The notes beneath the pieces are model-generated. The model saw only the letters and a program-made list of their open reading frames with translations. It was not told the origin of the DNA and did no database searches. Source: Rhodovibrio salinarum DSM 9154 (GTDB taxonomy: Bacteria > Pseudomonadota > Alphaproteobacteria > Kiloniellales > Rhodovibrionaceae). From it: DNA of 64,000 nt. The stretch covers positions 1,401,548-1,465,547 of the forward strand of contig NZ_KI911559.1 of assembly GCF_000515255.1 (NCBI RefSeq), in the 5' to 3' direction. Below are positions 1-8,906 of this stretch, in pieces. Made by a program: the position numbers and the translations under genes. Position 1 is the first letter of the stretch. Each line of letters opens with the position of its first letter.

Positions 1-398
1 GCGCCCGAGATGATCAGCGGCACGATCATCGGCGAGATCAGGATCGACATGATCGCCTCGCGCGCTGGCATGTGCGGGCGCGACAGGCCGAGGGCGGCGA
101 GCGTGCCGAGCGCGGTCGCGATGAAGGTGGCGGCGATCGCGATCAGAAAGCTGTTCTTGATCGAATGCAGCCAGCTCTCGGAGGTGAAGAAGTCCTGATA
201 CCAGCGCGTCGAGTAGGCCTCCGGATCCAGGTCGAGCATGCCTTCCGTGAAGGTGAAGTAGGGTTCCGCGTTGAACGACAGCGGCACGATCATGATGATC
301 GGCAGGATCAGGTAGAGGAACACCAGCCCGCAGATCGTCAGGTAGGTGTAGTGCCAGGTCCGCTCGAGGCGGCCGACGTAGGGTGCGAACTTCGCCAT
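1..398 (-). CDS. ABC transporter permease, PotC-like (partial)
   Basis: Inner-membrane permease of a polyamine-type ABC importer, cut by the left edge of the window, so only about 132 N-terminal residues are visible. The start is the ATG at 398; the protein opens MAKFAPYVGRLERTWHYTYL, followed by a hydrophobic helix (about residues 20-42) and then a periplasmic loop with PYFTFTEGM. A second hydrophobic stretch begins near the edge. It begins 5 bp after the stop of the upstream permease gene, so the two are almost certainly co-transcribed and translationally coupled. The family assignment rests on position (second permease after ATPase, binding protein and PotB-like permease) and on the N-terminal pattern. 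The EAA loop that would confirm it lies outside the window. Confidence 0.85.
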   Translation of the reverse strand, partial: MAKFAPYVGRLERTWHYTYLTICGLVFLYLILPIIMIVPLSFNAEPYFTFTEGMLDLDPEAYSTRWYQDFFTSESWLHSIKNSFLIAIAATFIATALGTLAALGLSRPHMPAREAIMSILISPMIVPLIISG

Positions 399-403
399 CG
401 GGC

Positions 404-1687
404 TTACCCCAGCTTCATGTTGTCGATGCCGACGATGCGGTTGTAGCCGGCATAGAGGAGCAGCACGCCGAACAGCAGGATCGTGCCGATCGCGGCCGCC
501 AGGCCCCAGTTCAGGGACTGCTGCATGTGATAGGCGATGTAGTTGGAGATCAGCTGGCCGGATTGGCCGCCAACCAGGGCGGGGGTGATGTAGTAGCCGA
601 TCGCCAGGATGAAGACGAGGATACCACCCGCCCCCATGCCGGGGATCGTCTGCGGCACGTAGACCCGCCAGAAGGCGACCGGCGGCCGGGCGCCGAGCGA
701 TTTCGCCGCGCGCATGTAGGAGGGCGAGATGCCCTTCATCACCGAATACAGCGGCAGGATCATGAACGGCAGCAGGATCTGCGTCATCGCCACGATCGTG
801 CCGGTCTGGTTGTAGATCATCTGTAATCGGCCTTCATCGGAGAGAATGCCGAGCCAGACCATCATGTCGTTCAGCACGCCTTCGGTCTGCAGCACCACGA
901 TCCAGGTCGTCGTGCGCACCAGCAGCGAGGTCCAGAACGGCAGCAACACCAGGATCATCAGCAGGTTGGCGTGACGCGCGGGCAGGGTGGCCAGCAGGTG
1001 CGCGACCGGGAAGCCCAGCAGCAGTGCGAGACCGGTGATCAGCGCCGACATCCAAAGCGTGCGGATGAACAGCATGACGTAGATCTGCCGGTATTCCGGC
1101 TGGGCGACGATTTCGCCCGTATCGGAGTAGGTCAGATCGATCGCGTTGAGGTAGTAGCTGGTGGTGTAGTAGCCGCTTTCCCGCTCGATCAGGCGCCAGA
1201 CATCCAAGTCGCCCCAGTCGTCGTTGATCTCGATCAGGGCTTCCTTGTAGGGCGGTTCAAGCTGATCGGACCGGCGTGCGGTGCCCATGATCAGCGAGCG
1301 CATGCCGGCGTCTTGGTAGTTCAGCCGGGTCGCCGCCTGGCCGATGGTACGGGAGCGTTGGCCTTCCTGGATATCGAGCGCGAGCGCCTCGAAGGCGGCT
1401 TCGCCGGGCACGCTTTCGCCGTCCCAGGTCTCCAGCGCGGCCACCGTGCGCGGCAGTGCCTCGGGGATCTGGTGGTTCTCGACCGACCGGCTGGCCATGT
1501 CGAAGATCGGCATCAGGAAAGAAAAGAAAATGAAGAACAGCAACGGTGCGGCGAGCCCGAAGGCGATCAGCTTGTTGCGCCGCATCGCCCGGCGGATCGA
1601 CGCCTTGAGCGGCGTGCCGTCGGCCGTGGTCAGCTTGTCGAGGCGGGTGTCGCCGTCCCCGCTCTGTGTGATGTCGGCCTGAGCCAT
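404..1687 (-). CDS. ABC transporter permease, PotB-like
   Basis: A 427-residue inner-membrane permease, first of two in a polyamine/opine-type ABC importer. A cytoplasmic N-terminus of about 35 residues precedes the first helix (about 38-60, LIAFGLAAPLLFFIFFSFL). Then comes an unusually long hydrophilic segment of roughly 140 residues before the remaining five helices begin (around residue 208). The EAA-type loop that contacts the ATPase is visible as AAKSLGARPPVAFWRVYVP in the C-terminal third. PotB of enteric bacteria is about 285 residues, so the insert after helix 1 explains the extra length; long versions of this kind occur in alphaproteobacterial relatives. It follows the binding-protein gene after a gap that holds a strong stem-loop. 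Substrate is inferred only. Confidence 0.88.
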   Translation of the reverse strand: MAQADITQSGDGDTRLDKLTTADGTPLKASIRRAMRRNKLIAFGLAAPLLFFIFFSFLMPIFDMASRSVENHQIPEALPRTVAALETWDGESVPGEAAFEALALDIQEGQRSRTIGQAATRLNYQDAGMRSLIMGTARRSDQLEPPYKEALIEINDDWGDLDVWRLIERESGYYTTSYYLNAIDLTYSDTGEIVAQPEYRQIYVMLFIRTLWMSALITGLALLLGFPVAHLLATLPARHANLLMILVLLPFWTSLLVRTTTWIVVLQTEGVLNDMMVWLGILSDEGRLQMIYNQTGTIVAMTQILLPFMILPLYSVMKGISPSYMRAAKSLGARPPVAFWRVYVPQTIPGMGAGGILVFILAIGYYITPALVGGQSGQLISNYIAYHMQQSLNWGLAAAIGTILLFGVLLLYAGYNRIVGIDNMKLG

Positions 1688-1864
1688 CCCTGTCCCCGCT
1701 GCGGCTGGTCCGGTGGCCGGGTTGCCGCGGCGGTTCGGCCGCGGGTCGGCACGTCCGGCTCTTTCTCGGGAGTCGTTGTCTTTTTTCGTCGCCTAAGGCG
1801 GCAGCCCTGGGACATCTGCCGGGTCATCTACGTGTCGCCGGGTGTCGCCGGGGCTTGGCCGGAT

Positions 1865-1903
1865 GCGGGCGGGGCTGGGACGGTGTCCCGTGGCCCCGCC
1901 CGC
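1865..1903 (-). promoter_or_regulatory. Intergenic stem-loop between binding-protein and permease genes
   Basis: An 11-bp perfect GC stem (1865-1875 with 1893-1903) encloses a second 5-bp stem, GGGAC/GTCCC (1877-1881 with 1885-1889). It lies 43 bp downstream of the binding-protein stop codon. There is no T-run after it on the minus strand, so it is more likely an mRNA 3'-end stabiliser or partial terminator than a full Rho-independent terminator. Such hairpins commonly raise binding-protein over permease expression in ABC operons; that role is inferred here. Confidence 0.6.
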
Positions 1904-1945
1904 TGGCTTCCGGTGTGCCCCGTCAGCCAGGCTGTGCGCTGTTAG

Positions 1946-3040
1946 TTAGCGGGCCAGCCAGGCGTTGAAGCGTTCCGACATGGCGTCGCCGTTATCGGCC
2001 CACCACTCGGCGTCCTTCTTGATCGGGTTCTTGAAGTTCTCCGGGGTGGTCGGCATGTGCGGCTTCATGTCGATGCCCGCTTCCGCGTGGGTCGACACGA
2101 GCGGCGCCGAGGACTTCCGGGCCGGGCCGTAGGAGATGTACTTGGCCTGGTCGGCGAGGCGCTGGGTGTCCGTGGCGAAGTTCAGGTAGTCCTTCACCCG
2201 GTCAGTCAGCTTGCCGCGCGGGACGACCCAGCCGTCCAGCTCGAAGTACTGCCCGTGCCACATCAGTTCGAACGGCTGGTCTTCCATCACCTGCGCGTTG
2301 AAGAAGCGGCCGTTGTAGCCGGTGGCGATCGAGACCTCCTGGTCGGCCAGCAGCTGCGGTGGCTGCGCGCCCTCGGTCCACCAGATGGCGTCGTCTTTCA
2401 GTTCGTCGAGCTTGGCGAACGCGCGGCCGATGCCCTCGTCGGTGTCGAGCACCTCATAGACCTCGTCCATCGGCACGCCGTCGGCGACCAGGGCCCACTC
2501 CATGTTGCCATCCGGGACCTTCCGCAGCGCCCGCTTGCCGGGATAGGTGTCCATGTCCCAAACGTCGCTAACCTTCGATGGATAGTTGCCGTCCGGGAAT
2601 GCTTCCTTGTTGTAGGCGAACAGGGTGGCGTAGACGATCGACGGCACGAAGCATTCGCGCAGCTGGACGAAGTCCTCGCTGGGCGGCGTGCCGTCCGGCG
2701 CGTCGGCCAGGATCTCGTCGGCCGGCAGCGGCTCGACGATGCCCTCGGCACAGGCGGTCATCGCCGGGCCTTCCAGCATGTCGACGATGTCCCAGGTCAC
2801 ATTGCCGGCCTGCACCTGGGCGCGGATGCCGGCGAGGCCGTTCGCGGATTTATCCTCGTTAACGATGTTAACGTCGGGATTATTCTCCATGTACGGCTCG
2901 TGATAGGCCTTCTGCTGGGACATGGTGTACGCACCGCCCCAGGAGACGATGGTCAGGGTCTCCGCAGACGCGGCCCCGGCCGTCACGCCAAGCGCAAGCG
3001 CGCTGCTGGCGGCCAGAAGGGTGGCTTTGTGAAGCTTCAT
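1946..3040 (-). CDS. Periplasmic polyamine-type substrate-binding protein (PotD/PotF family)
   Basis: Extracellular solute-binding protein of 364 residues that delivers the ligand to the permease pair. A Sec signal peptide is clear: positively charged start MKLHK, a hydrophobic core, and cleavage after ASA near residue 26. The mature protein opens with TLTIVSWGGAY, the typical first strand of this family (COG0687). The C-terminal region carries the lobe-closing segment with a conserved W (DAEWWADNG). The gene lies 208 bp downstream of the ATPase gene and upstream of both permeases, giving the order ATPase, binding protein, PotB, PotC. The nearby class III aminotransferase at 7.2-8.6 kb would suit polyamine catabolism, but the ligand could equally be another cationic amine. 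Confidence 0.9.
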   Translation of the reverse strand: MKLHKATLLAASSALALGVTAGAASAETLTIVSWGGAYTMSQQKAYHEPYMENNPDVNIVNEDKSANGLAGIRAQVQAGNVTWDIVDMLEGPAMTACAEGIVEPLPADEILADAPDGTPPSEDFVQLRECFVPSIVYATLFAYNKEAFPDGNYPSKVSDVWDMDTYPGKRALRKVPDGNMEWALVADGVPMDEVYEVLDTDEGIGRAFAKLDELKDDAIWWTEGAQPPQLLADQEVSIATGYNGRFFNAQVMEDQPFELMWHGQYFELDGWVVPRGKLTDRVKDYLNFATDTQRLADQAKYISYGPARKSSAPLVSTHAEAGIDMKPHMPTTPENFKNPIKKDAEWWADNGDAMSERFNAWLAR

Positions 3041-3248
3041 TAGGCTCTCCCTGATTTGTTGGCCGGTCGGGGCTTGTGCGTGTCGACCGGCAGTCGGGCC
3101 ATGATGCTTTGAGATCGATTCGGCGAACTCGGCTCAGCGAACCCGGTGTTCGACCGAATTCGAAGGCACGGCACCGTAGCGCCGGCCTGAGGGCCGCCGG
3201 CTTGTCGGCTTCGCCGACCTCGACGGCCACGCCGCCGCGCCTGGCGCA

Positions 3249-4334
3249 TCATGCATCCAGGGCGCGGCAATCCTGCGTCGCCCAGCCGACCTTCACGGTT
3301 TCGCCCTTCTTAATGATGGCGTGACCGGAGGCGTTGGGGATTTTGATGACGAACTCGTCGTTGCCGCAGACGCGTACCCGCGTGCGGATGTGATCGCCCA
3401 GGTAGATCAGCTCTTCGACCTGCGCATCGAAGGCGTTGTCGATGCCGTTACTGGGATTGACCTCGACCCGTTCGGGACGGAGCGACAGCGTGGTTTTCTG
3501 CCCCTCGCCGGCAACGTTGACCGGCAGCGCCTTCACCGTGCCGCCGTTGTTGTCCAGTTCGACGTCGCAGGCTTCGCCGTTGACGTGCTTGACCGTGCCG
3601 CGCAGGCGGTTGTTCTCGCCGATGAAGTAGGCGACGAACGCGTTTTGCGGTTGCTCGTAAAGCTGATCCGGGGTGGCCAGCTGCTGGATGATGCCATCGT
3701 CGAACACGGCGATCCTGTTCGACATGGTCAGCGCCTCCGACTGGTCGTGCGTGACGTAGACGACCGAGACGCCCAGCTGCTCGTGGATGTGCTTGATCTC
3801 GAGCTGCATCTCCTCGCGCAGGTTCTTGTCCAGCGCGCCGAGCGGCTCGTCCATCAACACCAGATCCGGATCGAACACCAACGCCCGGGCGACCGCTACG
3901 CGCTGCTGTTGGCCGCCGGACAACTGGCCCGGGCGACGATTGCCGAACTGGCCCAGCCGGACCATGTCGAGCGCGCGCTGCACCTTCTTGTCGGCATCCG
4001 CCCGGTTCATCTTACGCACGTCGAGTGGGAAGCGGAGGTTCTCCGCCACCGTCATGTGCGGGAACAGTGCGTAGTTCTGGAACACCATCCCGATCCCACG
4101 CTTGTGCGGCGGCACCGCGTTGATCGGCGTGCCGTTCAGCAGGATTTCGCCATGGGTGGGGACCTCGAAGCCGGCCAGCATCATCAAGACGGTGGTCTTG
4201 CCGGAGCCGGATGGGCCGAGGAGGGTGAGAAATTCGCCGCGGGCCACGTGCAGGTTGAGGTCTTTTACGACGAGCGTTTCGCCGTCATAGCTCTTCTGCA
4301 CATGGTTGAATTCAACGATATTGTCGTGCGACAT
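3249..4334 (-). CDS. ABC transporter ATP-binding protein, PotA-like
   Basis: Cytoplasmic ATPase of the polyamine-type importer, 361 residues from the chosen start. Walker A is GPSGSGKTT (about residues 39-47), the Q-loop lies in FQNYALFPHMT, the signature is LSGGQQQR, Walker B is LVLMDEPLGALD and the switch His is in VTHDQSEA. A C-terminal TOBE-like domain (about 270-361) follows, as in PotA and other CUT1/polyamine ATPases. An upstream in-frame start at 4394 exists, but the ATG at 4334 is preferred: it has AAAAGGA seven to eight bases upstream and gives the family's normal N-terminus (MSHDNIVEF). It is the first gene of the minus-strand operon, so its promoter should lie in 4335-4743. Confidence 0.92.
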   Translation of the reverse strand: MSHDNIVEFNHVQKSYDGETLVVKDLNLHVARGEFLTLLGPSGSGKTTVLMMLAGFEVPTHGEILLNGTPINAVPPHKRGIGMVFQNYALFPHMTVAENLRFPLDVRKMNRADADKKVQRALDMVRLGQFGNRRPGQLSGGQQQRVAVARALVFDPDLVLMDEPLGALDKNLREEMQLEIKHIHEQLGVSVVYVTHDQSEALTMSNRIAVFDDGIIQQLATPDQLYEQPQNAFVAYFIGENNRLRGTVKHVNGEACDVELDNNGGTVKALPVNVAGEGQKTTLSLRPERVEVNPSNGIDNAFDAQVEELIYLGDHIRTRVRVCGNDEFVIKIPNASGHAIIKKGETVKVGWATQDCRALDA

Positions 4335-4743
4335 CCCCGTCCTTTTCGTCTCCCAGGCACCGTGGCGCTTACAAGCGTTCACGAGGTCTTGCACGAATGC
4401 CGAGCCTGGAACGACTTGCCGTCACGGCGCTATGCCCGCACCAACCAGTCCGCCAGTGGTGCGTGATTTGCCTTGGTTCGGCGTCGACCCGTTGTTTTTT
4501 TGACGGTCCCGACACCACGGCGCCCTGTCGCCGTTTGGCTAAGGCTAATCGATCCGCTACCTGATTGGGAGTCATTTTGTTTCAAGATTGGGACTGGCCC
4601 GAGTGCGCCGGTCGGGAGCATACGGACTGTTCCTCTGGCCTCCGATCGGGTGATCCGGCAGAAGGTCGGAGCCGGAACGCTTTGACGAGAACGTGACGGC
4701 TTGCCGCCGGCGATCAGCAAGACGCAGCCCAAGGAGGAAAAGC
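4335..4743. other. Intergenic region between divergent PotA-like and FAH-family genes
   Basis: About 400 bp with no credible gene; the open frames here are shadows. It must contain the minus-strand promoter of the ABC operon and the plus-strand promoter of the FAH-family gene. A TTGACG (4499-4504) follows a T-run on the plus strand, but no convincing -10 lies at the proper distance. The strongest element seen is the ribosome binding site AAGGAGG at 4731-4737, six bases before the GTG at 4744. Confidence 0.5.
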
Positions 4744-5451
4744 GTGTCCGATTGCTCCGCAACCCACGACACGGTCGTGCCCGCGCCCACGTCCGTCCTG
4801 CTGCCGGTCGTCGGCGACAGCCGGCGGTTCCCGGTGCACCGGGTGTATTGCGTCGGACGGAACTACGCCGCGCACGCCGTTGAGATGGGCCACGACCCCA
4901 ACAAGGAGCCGCCGTTCTTCTTTCAAAAGAACCCGGACAACCTGCTGTGTGGGGTGCCCGAGATGCCCTATCCGCCCGCGACCTCGGATCTGCACCACGA
5001 GATCGAACTCGTGGTCGCGCTGCAGGCGGGCGGCCGCGATATCCCGACCGCGCGCGCGCTCGACTACGTTTACGGCTATGCGGTCGCGCTCGACATGACC
5101 CGGCGCGATCTGCAGGGGGAGGCGAAGAAGCTCGGCCGCCCCTGGGCGGTCGGCAAGGCGTTCGAGCACTCGGCTCCGTGCGGTCCGGTCGTGCCAGCCT
5201 CAAAGATCGGCCACCCGGATGCCGGCGCGATCTGGCTCGACGTCAACGGCGAACGGCGGCAGGAAGGCGACCTGGTGCAGATGATCTGGAAGGTGCCGGA
5301 GATGATCGCGATCCTGTCCGGCCTGTTCACACTCCAACCCGGCGATCTGATCATGACGGGCACGCCGGCCGGCGTCGGTCCTGTACAGCGCGGCGACCGC
5401 CTGCACGGCCATGTCGCCGGCATCGGGGCGTTGGAGGTCGCGATCGGGTAG
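4744..5451 (+). CDS. Fumarylacetoacetate hydrolase family protein (fumarylpyruvate hydrolase-like)
   Basis: A 235-residue cytoplasmic hydrolase/isomerase of the FAH fold. It probably cleaves a C-C bond in a diketo acid such as fumarylpyruvate, or acts as an oxaloacetate tautomerase. Family signatures are VYCVGRNYAAHAVEMG near the N-terminus, the metal ligands in DLHHEIELVVAL (the HxE motif and a downstream Glu), the GYAVALDMTRRDLQ segment, and the C-terminal PGDLIMTGTPAGVGPV. The GTG at 4744 is chosen because AAGGAGG lies six bases upstream; a longer frame from 4693 adds only an Arg-rich tail atypical of the family. It is monocistronic, converging on hemA with a strong hairpin between them. 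The exact substrate cannot be told from sequence. Confidence 0.9.
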   Translation: MSDCSATHDTVVPAPTSVLLPVVGDSRRFPVHRVYCVGRNYAAHAVEMGHDPNKEPPFFFQKNPDNLLCGVPEMPYPPATSDLHHEIELVVALQAGGRDIPTARALDYVYGYAVALDMTRRDLQGEAKKLGRPWAVGKAFEHSAPCGPVVPASKIGHPDAGAIWLDVNGERRQEGDLVQMIWKVPEMIAILSGLFTLQPGDLIMTGTPAGVGPVQRGDRLHGHVAGIGALEVAIG

Positions 5452-5481
5452 GGGAGTGCGTCCTTGGAAACGCGCATACAA

Positions 5482-5515
5482 AACGGTCCATCTCGCTCTT
5501 CGCGGATGGACCGTT
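5482..5515. terminator. Hairpin between convergent FAH-family gene and hemA
   Basis: An 11-bp perfect inverted repeat (5482-5492 with 5505-5515) around a 12-nt loop lies 30 bp past the FAH-family stop and 63 bp past the hemA stop. It can fold on either strand. The flanks are only weakly T-rich on either strand, so it is probably a shared transcript-end hairpin; efficiency is unknown. Confidence 0.6.
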
Positions 5516-5577
5516 AAAGCGTTGATCGGGTCGCGAAAGGGCGGCGGAGCCCGTCCTCCCCCGTCGTGCGTGGGCGG

Positions 5578-6789
5578 CTACGCCGCCTGACGCAGCCCCA
5601 GGCGTGCCCAGACGTCGATCAGGGCCTGGGTCAGGTGGTCCATGTCCGCGTCGCTGTGGCAGGGGTTCGGCGTCAACCGCAGCCGCTCGCTGCCGCGCGG
5701 GACGGTCGGATAGTTGATCGGCTGGACGTACAGGCCGTGACGCTCCAGCAACAGGTCCGAAGCTTCGCGACACAGCGTCGGGTCGCACACCATCACCGGC
5801 ACGATGTGGCTTTCGGTGTGCACCACCGGCAGCCCGGCGGCGGCCAGCTTGCGCTTCAGCGTCGCGGCGCGCTCCTGGTGGCGCTCGCGCTCGATCTGGC
5901 TTTCCTTCAGGTGCTCGACGCTCGCCAGCGCGCCGGCTGCGACGTGCGGCGGCAGGGCGGTGGTGAAGATGAAGCCGGAGGAATAAGAACGGATGAAGTC
6001 GACGAGGTCGGCGTTGCCGGTGATGTAACCGCCAACGCAGCCGATCGCCTTGCCCAGGGTCGCCTCGATGATGTCCAGACGGTCCATCAGGCCGTCACGC
6101 TCCGCCACGCCCCCGCCGGTCGGACCGTACAGGCCGATCGCGTGCACCTCGTCGAGGTAGGTGAGCGCGTTGTACTTCTCCGCGACGTCGCAAATATCTG
6201 CGATCGGGGCGATGTCGCCGTCCATCGAGTAGACGCTCTCGAATGCCACGACCTTCGGCCGGCTGGGATCGATCGCCGCCAGCTTGCGCTCCAGATCGGC
6301 GACGTCGTTGTGCTTCCAGATCACCTTTTCGGCGCGGGAATGCCGGATGCCCTCGATCATCGAGGCGTGATTGTAGGAGTCCGACAGGATCACGCAGTCG
6401 GGCAACCGCGCCCCCAGCGTGGCGAGCGAGGCCATGTTGGAGACGTAGCCGCTGGTGAACAGCAGGGCCGCTTCCTTGTTATGCCAGTCGGCCAGCGCTT
6501 TCTCCAGCTGGACGTGGTAGTAGTTGGTGCCGGAGATGTTGCGCGTGCCGCCGGCGCCAGCGCCGCAGCGGTCGATCGCCTCGTGCATGGCCTGCAGCAC
6601 CTTGGGGTTCTGCCCCATGCCGAGGTAGTCGTTGGAGCACCAAACGGTGACCTGACCAACTTCGGGCTTGCCGTGGTGGACGGCGTGCGGGAAATCCCCG
6701 GCGCAGCGCTCAAGCTCCGCGAAGTAGCGGTAACGGCCCTCCTGCTTGAGCTCGTCCAGCTTGCCTTTGAAGAACTGCCCGTAGTCCAT
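5578..6789 (-). CDS. hemA: 5-aminolevulinate synthase
   Basis: PLP enzyme that condenses glycine and succinyl-CoA to 5-aminolevulinate, the first committed step of haem and bacteriochlorophyll synthesis by the alphaproteobacterial C4 pathway. Length (403 residues) is normal. Family features in order: [20 protein letters not shown] at the start, [42 protein letters not shown], the PLP-aspartate region [13 protein letters not shown], and the Schiff-base Lys247 in [11 protein letters not shown]. The C-terminus has [15 protein letters not shown]. It appears monocistronic; the region upstream (6790-7225) holds a TGT-N12-ACA site that might be a photosynthesis-repressor operator. The start codon gives exactly the expected family N-terminus. 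Confidence 0.97.
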   Translation of the reverse strand: MDYGQFFKGKLDELKQEGRYRYFAELERCAGDFPHAVHHGKPEVGQVTVWCSNDYLGMGQNPKVLQAMHEAIDRCGAGAGGTRNISGTNYYHVQLEKALADWHNKEAALLFTSGYVSNMASLATLGARLPDCVILSDSYNHASMIEGIRHSRAEKVIWKHNDVADLERKLAAIDPSRPKVVAFESVYSMDGDIAPIADICDVAEKYNALTYLDEVHAIGLYGPTGGGVAERDGLMDRLDIIEATLGKAIGCVGGYITGNADLVDFIRSYSSGFIFTTALPPHVAAGALASVEHLKESQIERERHQERAATLKRKLAAAGLPVVHTESHIVPVMVCDPTLCREASDLLLERHGLYVQPINYPTVPRGSERLRLTPNPCHSDADMDHLTQALIDVWARLGLRQAA

Positions 6790-7225
6790 AATACTACCTC
6801 GCCCCGATGCTCGGTGGACCCGGCGCGGGGCTGTCCCCCATGCGCCGCGTCCTTGGGATACTGGTCGGCGGGCTCGCGGGGCCGTTGCGCGTGCCCTGTC
6901 CGCCGATCACTGACGTACAGCCGATCGCTGACGTCCATATGTGCGGTACGATCCAATCCGTCACGTGTCGATAACAGGGGGTGCGGATCAAGACCGCAGA
7001 CGCCCCATGTGCGCTTCCGTCGCGCCGGATCGGGACCGATAGCCAGCCTTCAGTCTGCCGACTGTTGGCGTTGCTGCCAAGAACAAACTGTCGCGCTGAG
7101 TTGACACAACGTCAATCCGAAAACGACAAGCCAGGTTGACACGCCATTCGTCCGACACGCTCATCGGTGTCGGGGCATAGCGTGCCTCGACTGAACATCC
7201 GATGAACGTGTGCCGGTGGGTGAAG
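6790..7225. other. Non-coding region upstream of hemA
   Basis: About 435 bp between the hemA start and the aminotransferase stop, both on the minus strand. No gene is supported. It holds a 5-bp inverted repeat TTGAC/GTCAA (7101-7105 with 7111-7115), another TTGGC/GCCAA (7065-7069 with 7076-7080), and a TGT-N12-ACA match at 7089-7106 resembling the PpsR/CrtJ consensus. The hemA promoter is expected here, but no -35/-10 pair stands out. Confidence 0.45.
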
Positions 7226-8617
7226 TCAGGCCGCCGCCAGGCCTTCGCGCTGGACCCAGTCCCAGGTCTCCTCCAGCGCTCGGCCGAAAGCGGCGACGAT
7301 CTCGTCGATCTGTTTCGGCTCGATCACCAGCGGCGGGCAGAACGCCAGCGTGTCGCCCATGTTGCGCAAGATCACGCCATGGTCGCGGCAGCGCGCGTCG
7401 AGGTAGCCGCCGACCTTGCCCACCGGATCGAACGGCGTGCGGGTCGCCTTGTCGGCCAGCAGCTCGACGCCGGCGATCAGGCCGACGCCGCGAACCTCGC
7501 CGACCAGCGGATGGTCGGCGTAGGCGCGCAGGCCGTCCTGCAGGTGCGGCGACAGGTCGCGGGCCCGCGCGGCGATATCCATCTCCTCGTAGATCTTCAG
7601 CGTCTCCAGCGCCACGGCCGCGGCGACCGGGTGGCCGGAGTAGGTGAAGCCGTGGGCGAAGGTGCCGATCTTGTGCGTGTTGTCGGCGATCGCCTGGTAG
7701 ATCTCGTCGCGCATCATGATCGCGGAGATCGGCACGTAGGCGCTCGACAGCGCCTTGGCGCAGGTCACCATGTCGGGCTCGATCCCGAAGGTCTGGCAGC
7801 CGAACATCTGTCCGGTCCGGCCGAAGCCGCAGATCACCTCGTCGGCGATCAGCAGCACGTCGTGCTTCTTCAGCACCGCCTGGACTTTCTTCCAGTAGCC
7901 GGCCGGCGGGATCACGACGCCGCCCGCGCCCATCACTGGCTCGGCGATCATCGCGGCGACCGTCTCCGGCCCCTCGTCCTGGATCAACTGGTCCAACTCG
8001 TCGGCCAGGCGCTGGCTGAACGCCTCCTCGCTCTCCCCGGCGTGCGCCTCGGCATGGTAGTGCGGACAGCCGGTGTGGCGTACGCCCTCGATCGGCAGGT
8101 CGAAGTCGAGGTGGTTCTTCGGGATGCCGGTCAGCGAGCCGGAGGCGATCGTGATGCCGTGGTAGCCGCGCTTGCGGGAGATGATCTTCTTCTTCTCCCG
8201 CCGGCCGAGGGCGTTGTTGTAGTACCAGACGAACTTCACGGCCGTGTCGTTCGCCTCCGACCCGGAGTTGGCGTAGGCAACCTTGCCCATCTTCCCCGGC
8301 GCGATTCCGAGCAGCGTCTCCGACAGCTCGATGACGCTGGGCGGCACCTTGTGCGCGAAGGAGTGGTAGTAGGCGAGTTCGCGCAGCTGCCGCTCGGCCG
8401 CCTGGATCAGCCGCTCCTGGCCGTAGCCCAGCGCCGTGCACCACAGCCCGGCCATCCCTTCGATGTACTGCTTGCCGCTGTCGTCGGTGACGGTGCAGCC
8501 CGCGCCCTTGGTGATGATCAGCGGGCCCTGCTCTTCGTGCGCGCGCGCGTCGGTGTAGGGGTGGAAGTGATAGGCGACGTCGCGTGCGGCCGGGGAATTC
8601 GGACGATCGTGCTGCAT
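7226..8617 (-). CDS. Class III omega-amino acid/polyamine:pyruvate aminotransferase
   Basis: PLP-dependent fold-type I transaminase of 463 residues, related to putrescine/cadaverine:pyruvate (SpuC-like) and beta-alanine:pyruvate aminotransferases. Motifs: GMAGLWCTALGYG near the N-terminus, YANSGSEANDTAVK (phosphate-binding loop), RGYHGITIASGSLTG, MIAEPVMGAGGVVIPP, the PLP-aspartate in LIADEVICGFGRTG, and the Schiff-base Lys288 in TCAKALSSAYVP. The final third has GVILRNMGDTLAFCPPLV. It starts 191 bp from the divergent tRNA-Pro gene and appears monocistronic. The polyamine-type importer 3 kb away makes a diamine substrate attractive, but the family is broad and the substrate is inferred. Confidence 0.92.
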   Translation of the reverse strand: MQHDRPNSPAARDVAYHFHPYTDARAHEEQGPLIITKGAGCTVTDDSGKQYIEGMAGLWCTALGYGQERLIQAAERQLRELAYYHSFAHKVPPSVIELSETLLGIAPGKMGKVAYANSGSEANDTAVKFVWYYNNALGRREKKKIISRKRGYHGITIASGSLTGIPKNHLDFDLPIEGVRHTGCPHYHAEAHAGESEEAFSQRLADELDQLIQDEGPETVAAMIAEPVMGAGGVVIPPAGYWKKVQAVLKKHDVLLIADEVICGFGRTGQMFGCQTFGIEPDMVTCAKALSSAYVPISAIMMRDEIYQAIADNTHKIGTFAHGFTYSGHPVAAAVALETLKIYEEMDIAARARDLSPHLQDGLRAYADHPLVGEVRGVGLIAGVELLADKATRTPFDPVGKVGGYLDARCRDHGVILRNMGDTLAFCPPLVIEPKQIDEIVAAFGRALEETWDWVQREGLAAA

Positions 8618-8808
8618 GGCTTTCGGCTCGGCTGTCCTGCGTAAATAGAAGGGGGTGTCGTTCGACCGCGACAGGCTACGCCGCCGCTGCCGGGCCCGCC
8701 AAGCCTCCCGCGACTCCGGGCGGGGCGAGGGCGTGCCAGAAGTTGAACAAAATCTCGAACGCGGCCATTGTCAGGGCGTCCGTCAGGCGATATACACGCC
8801 CGCGCTGA

Positions 8809-8885
8809 CGGGGCGTAGCTCAGCCTGGTAGAGCGCCGTCTTCGGGAGGCGGAGGCCGTTGGTTCGAATCCAGCCGCCCCGACCA
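8809..8885 (+). tRNA. tRNA-Pro (CGG)
   Basis: A complete cloverleaf of 77 nt with encoded CCA. The acceptor stem CGGGGCG pairs with CGCCCCG. The D arm is GCTC/GAGC, the anticodon stem CCGTC/GGCGG carries loop TTCGGGA (anticodon CGG), and the T arm is GTTGG-TTCGAAT-CCAGC. It is followed by a Rho-independent terminator. Confidence 0.97.
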
Positions 8886-8906
8886 ATATGATTGGCACGT
8901 CGCAAG

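Noticed and set aside
404-826. Open frames on the plus strand opposite the PotB-like gene (and similar long plus-strand frames at 2057, 3321, 5566 and 7202)
   Set aside because: They are antisense shadows of well-recognised minus-strand genes, with Arg/Gly/His-rich composition typical of GC-skewed non-coding frames, and no ribosome binding site or family match.
7101-7115. TTGAC-N5-GTCAA near hemA as an FNR/FnrL box
   Set aside because: FNR boxes are TTGAT-N4-ATCAA. Both the half-site and the spacing differ, so the call is not supported.
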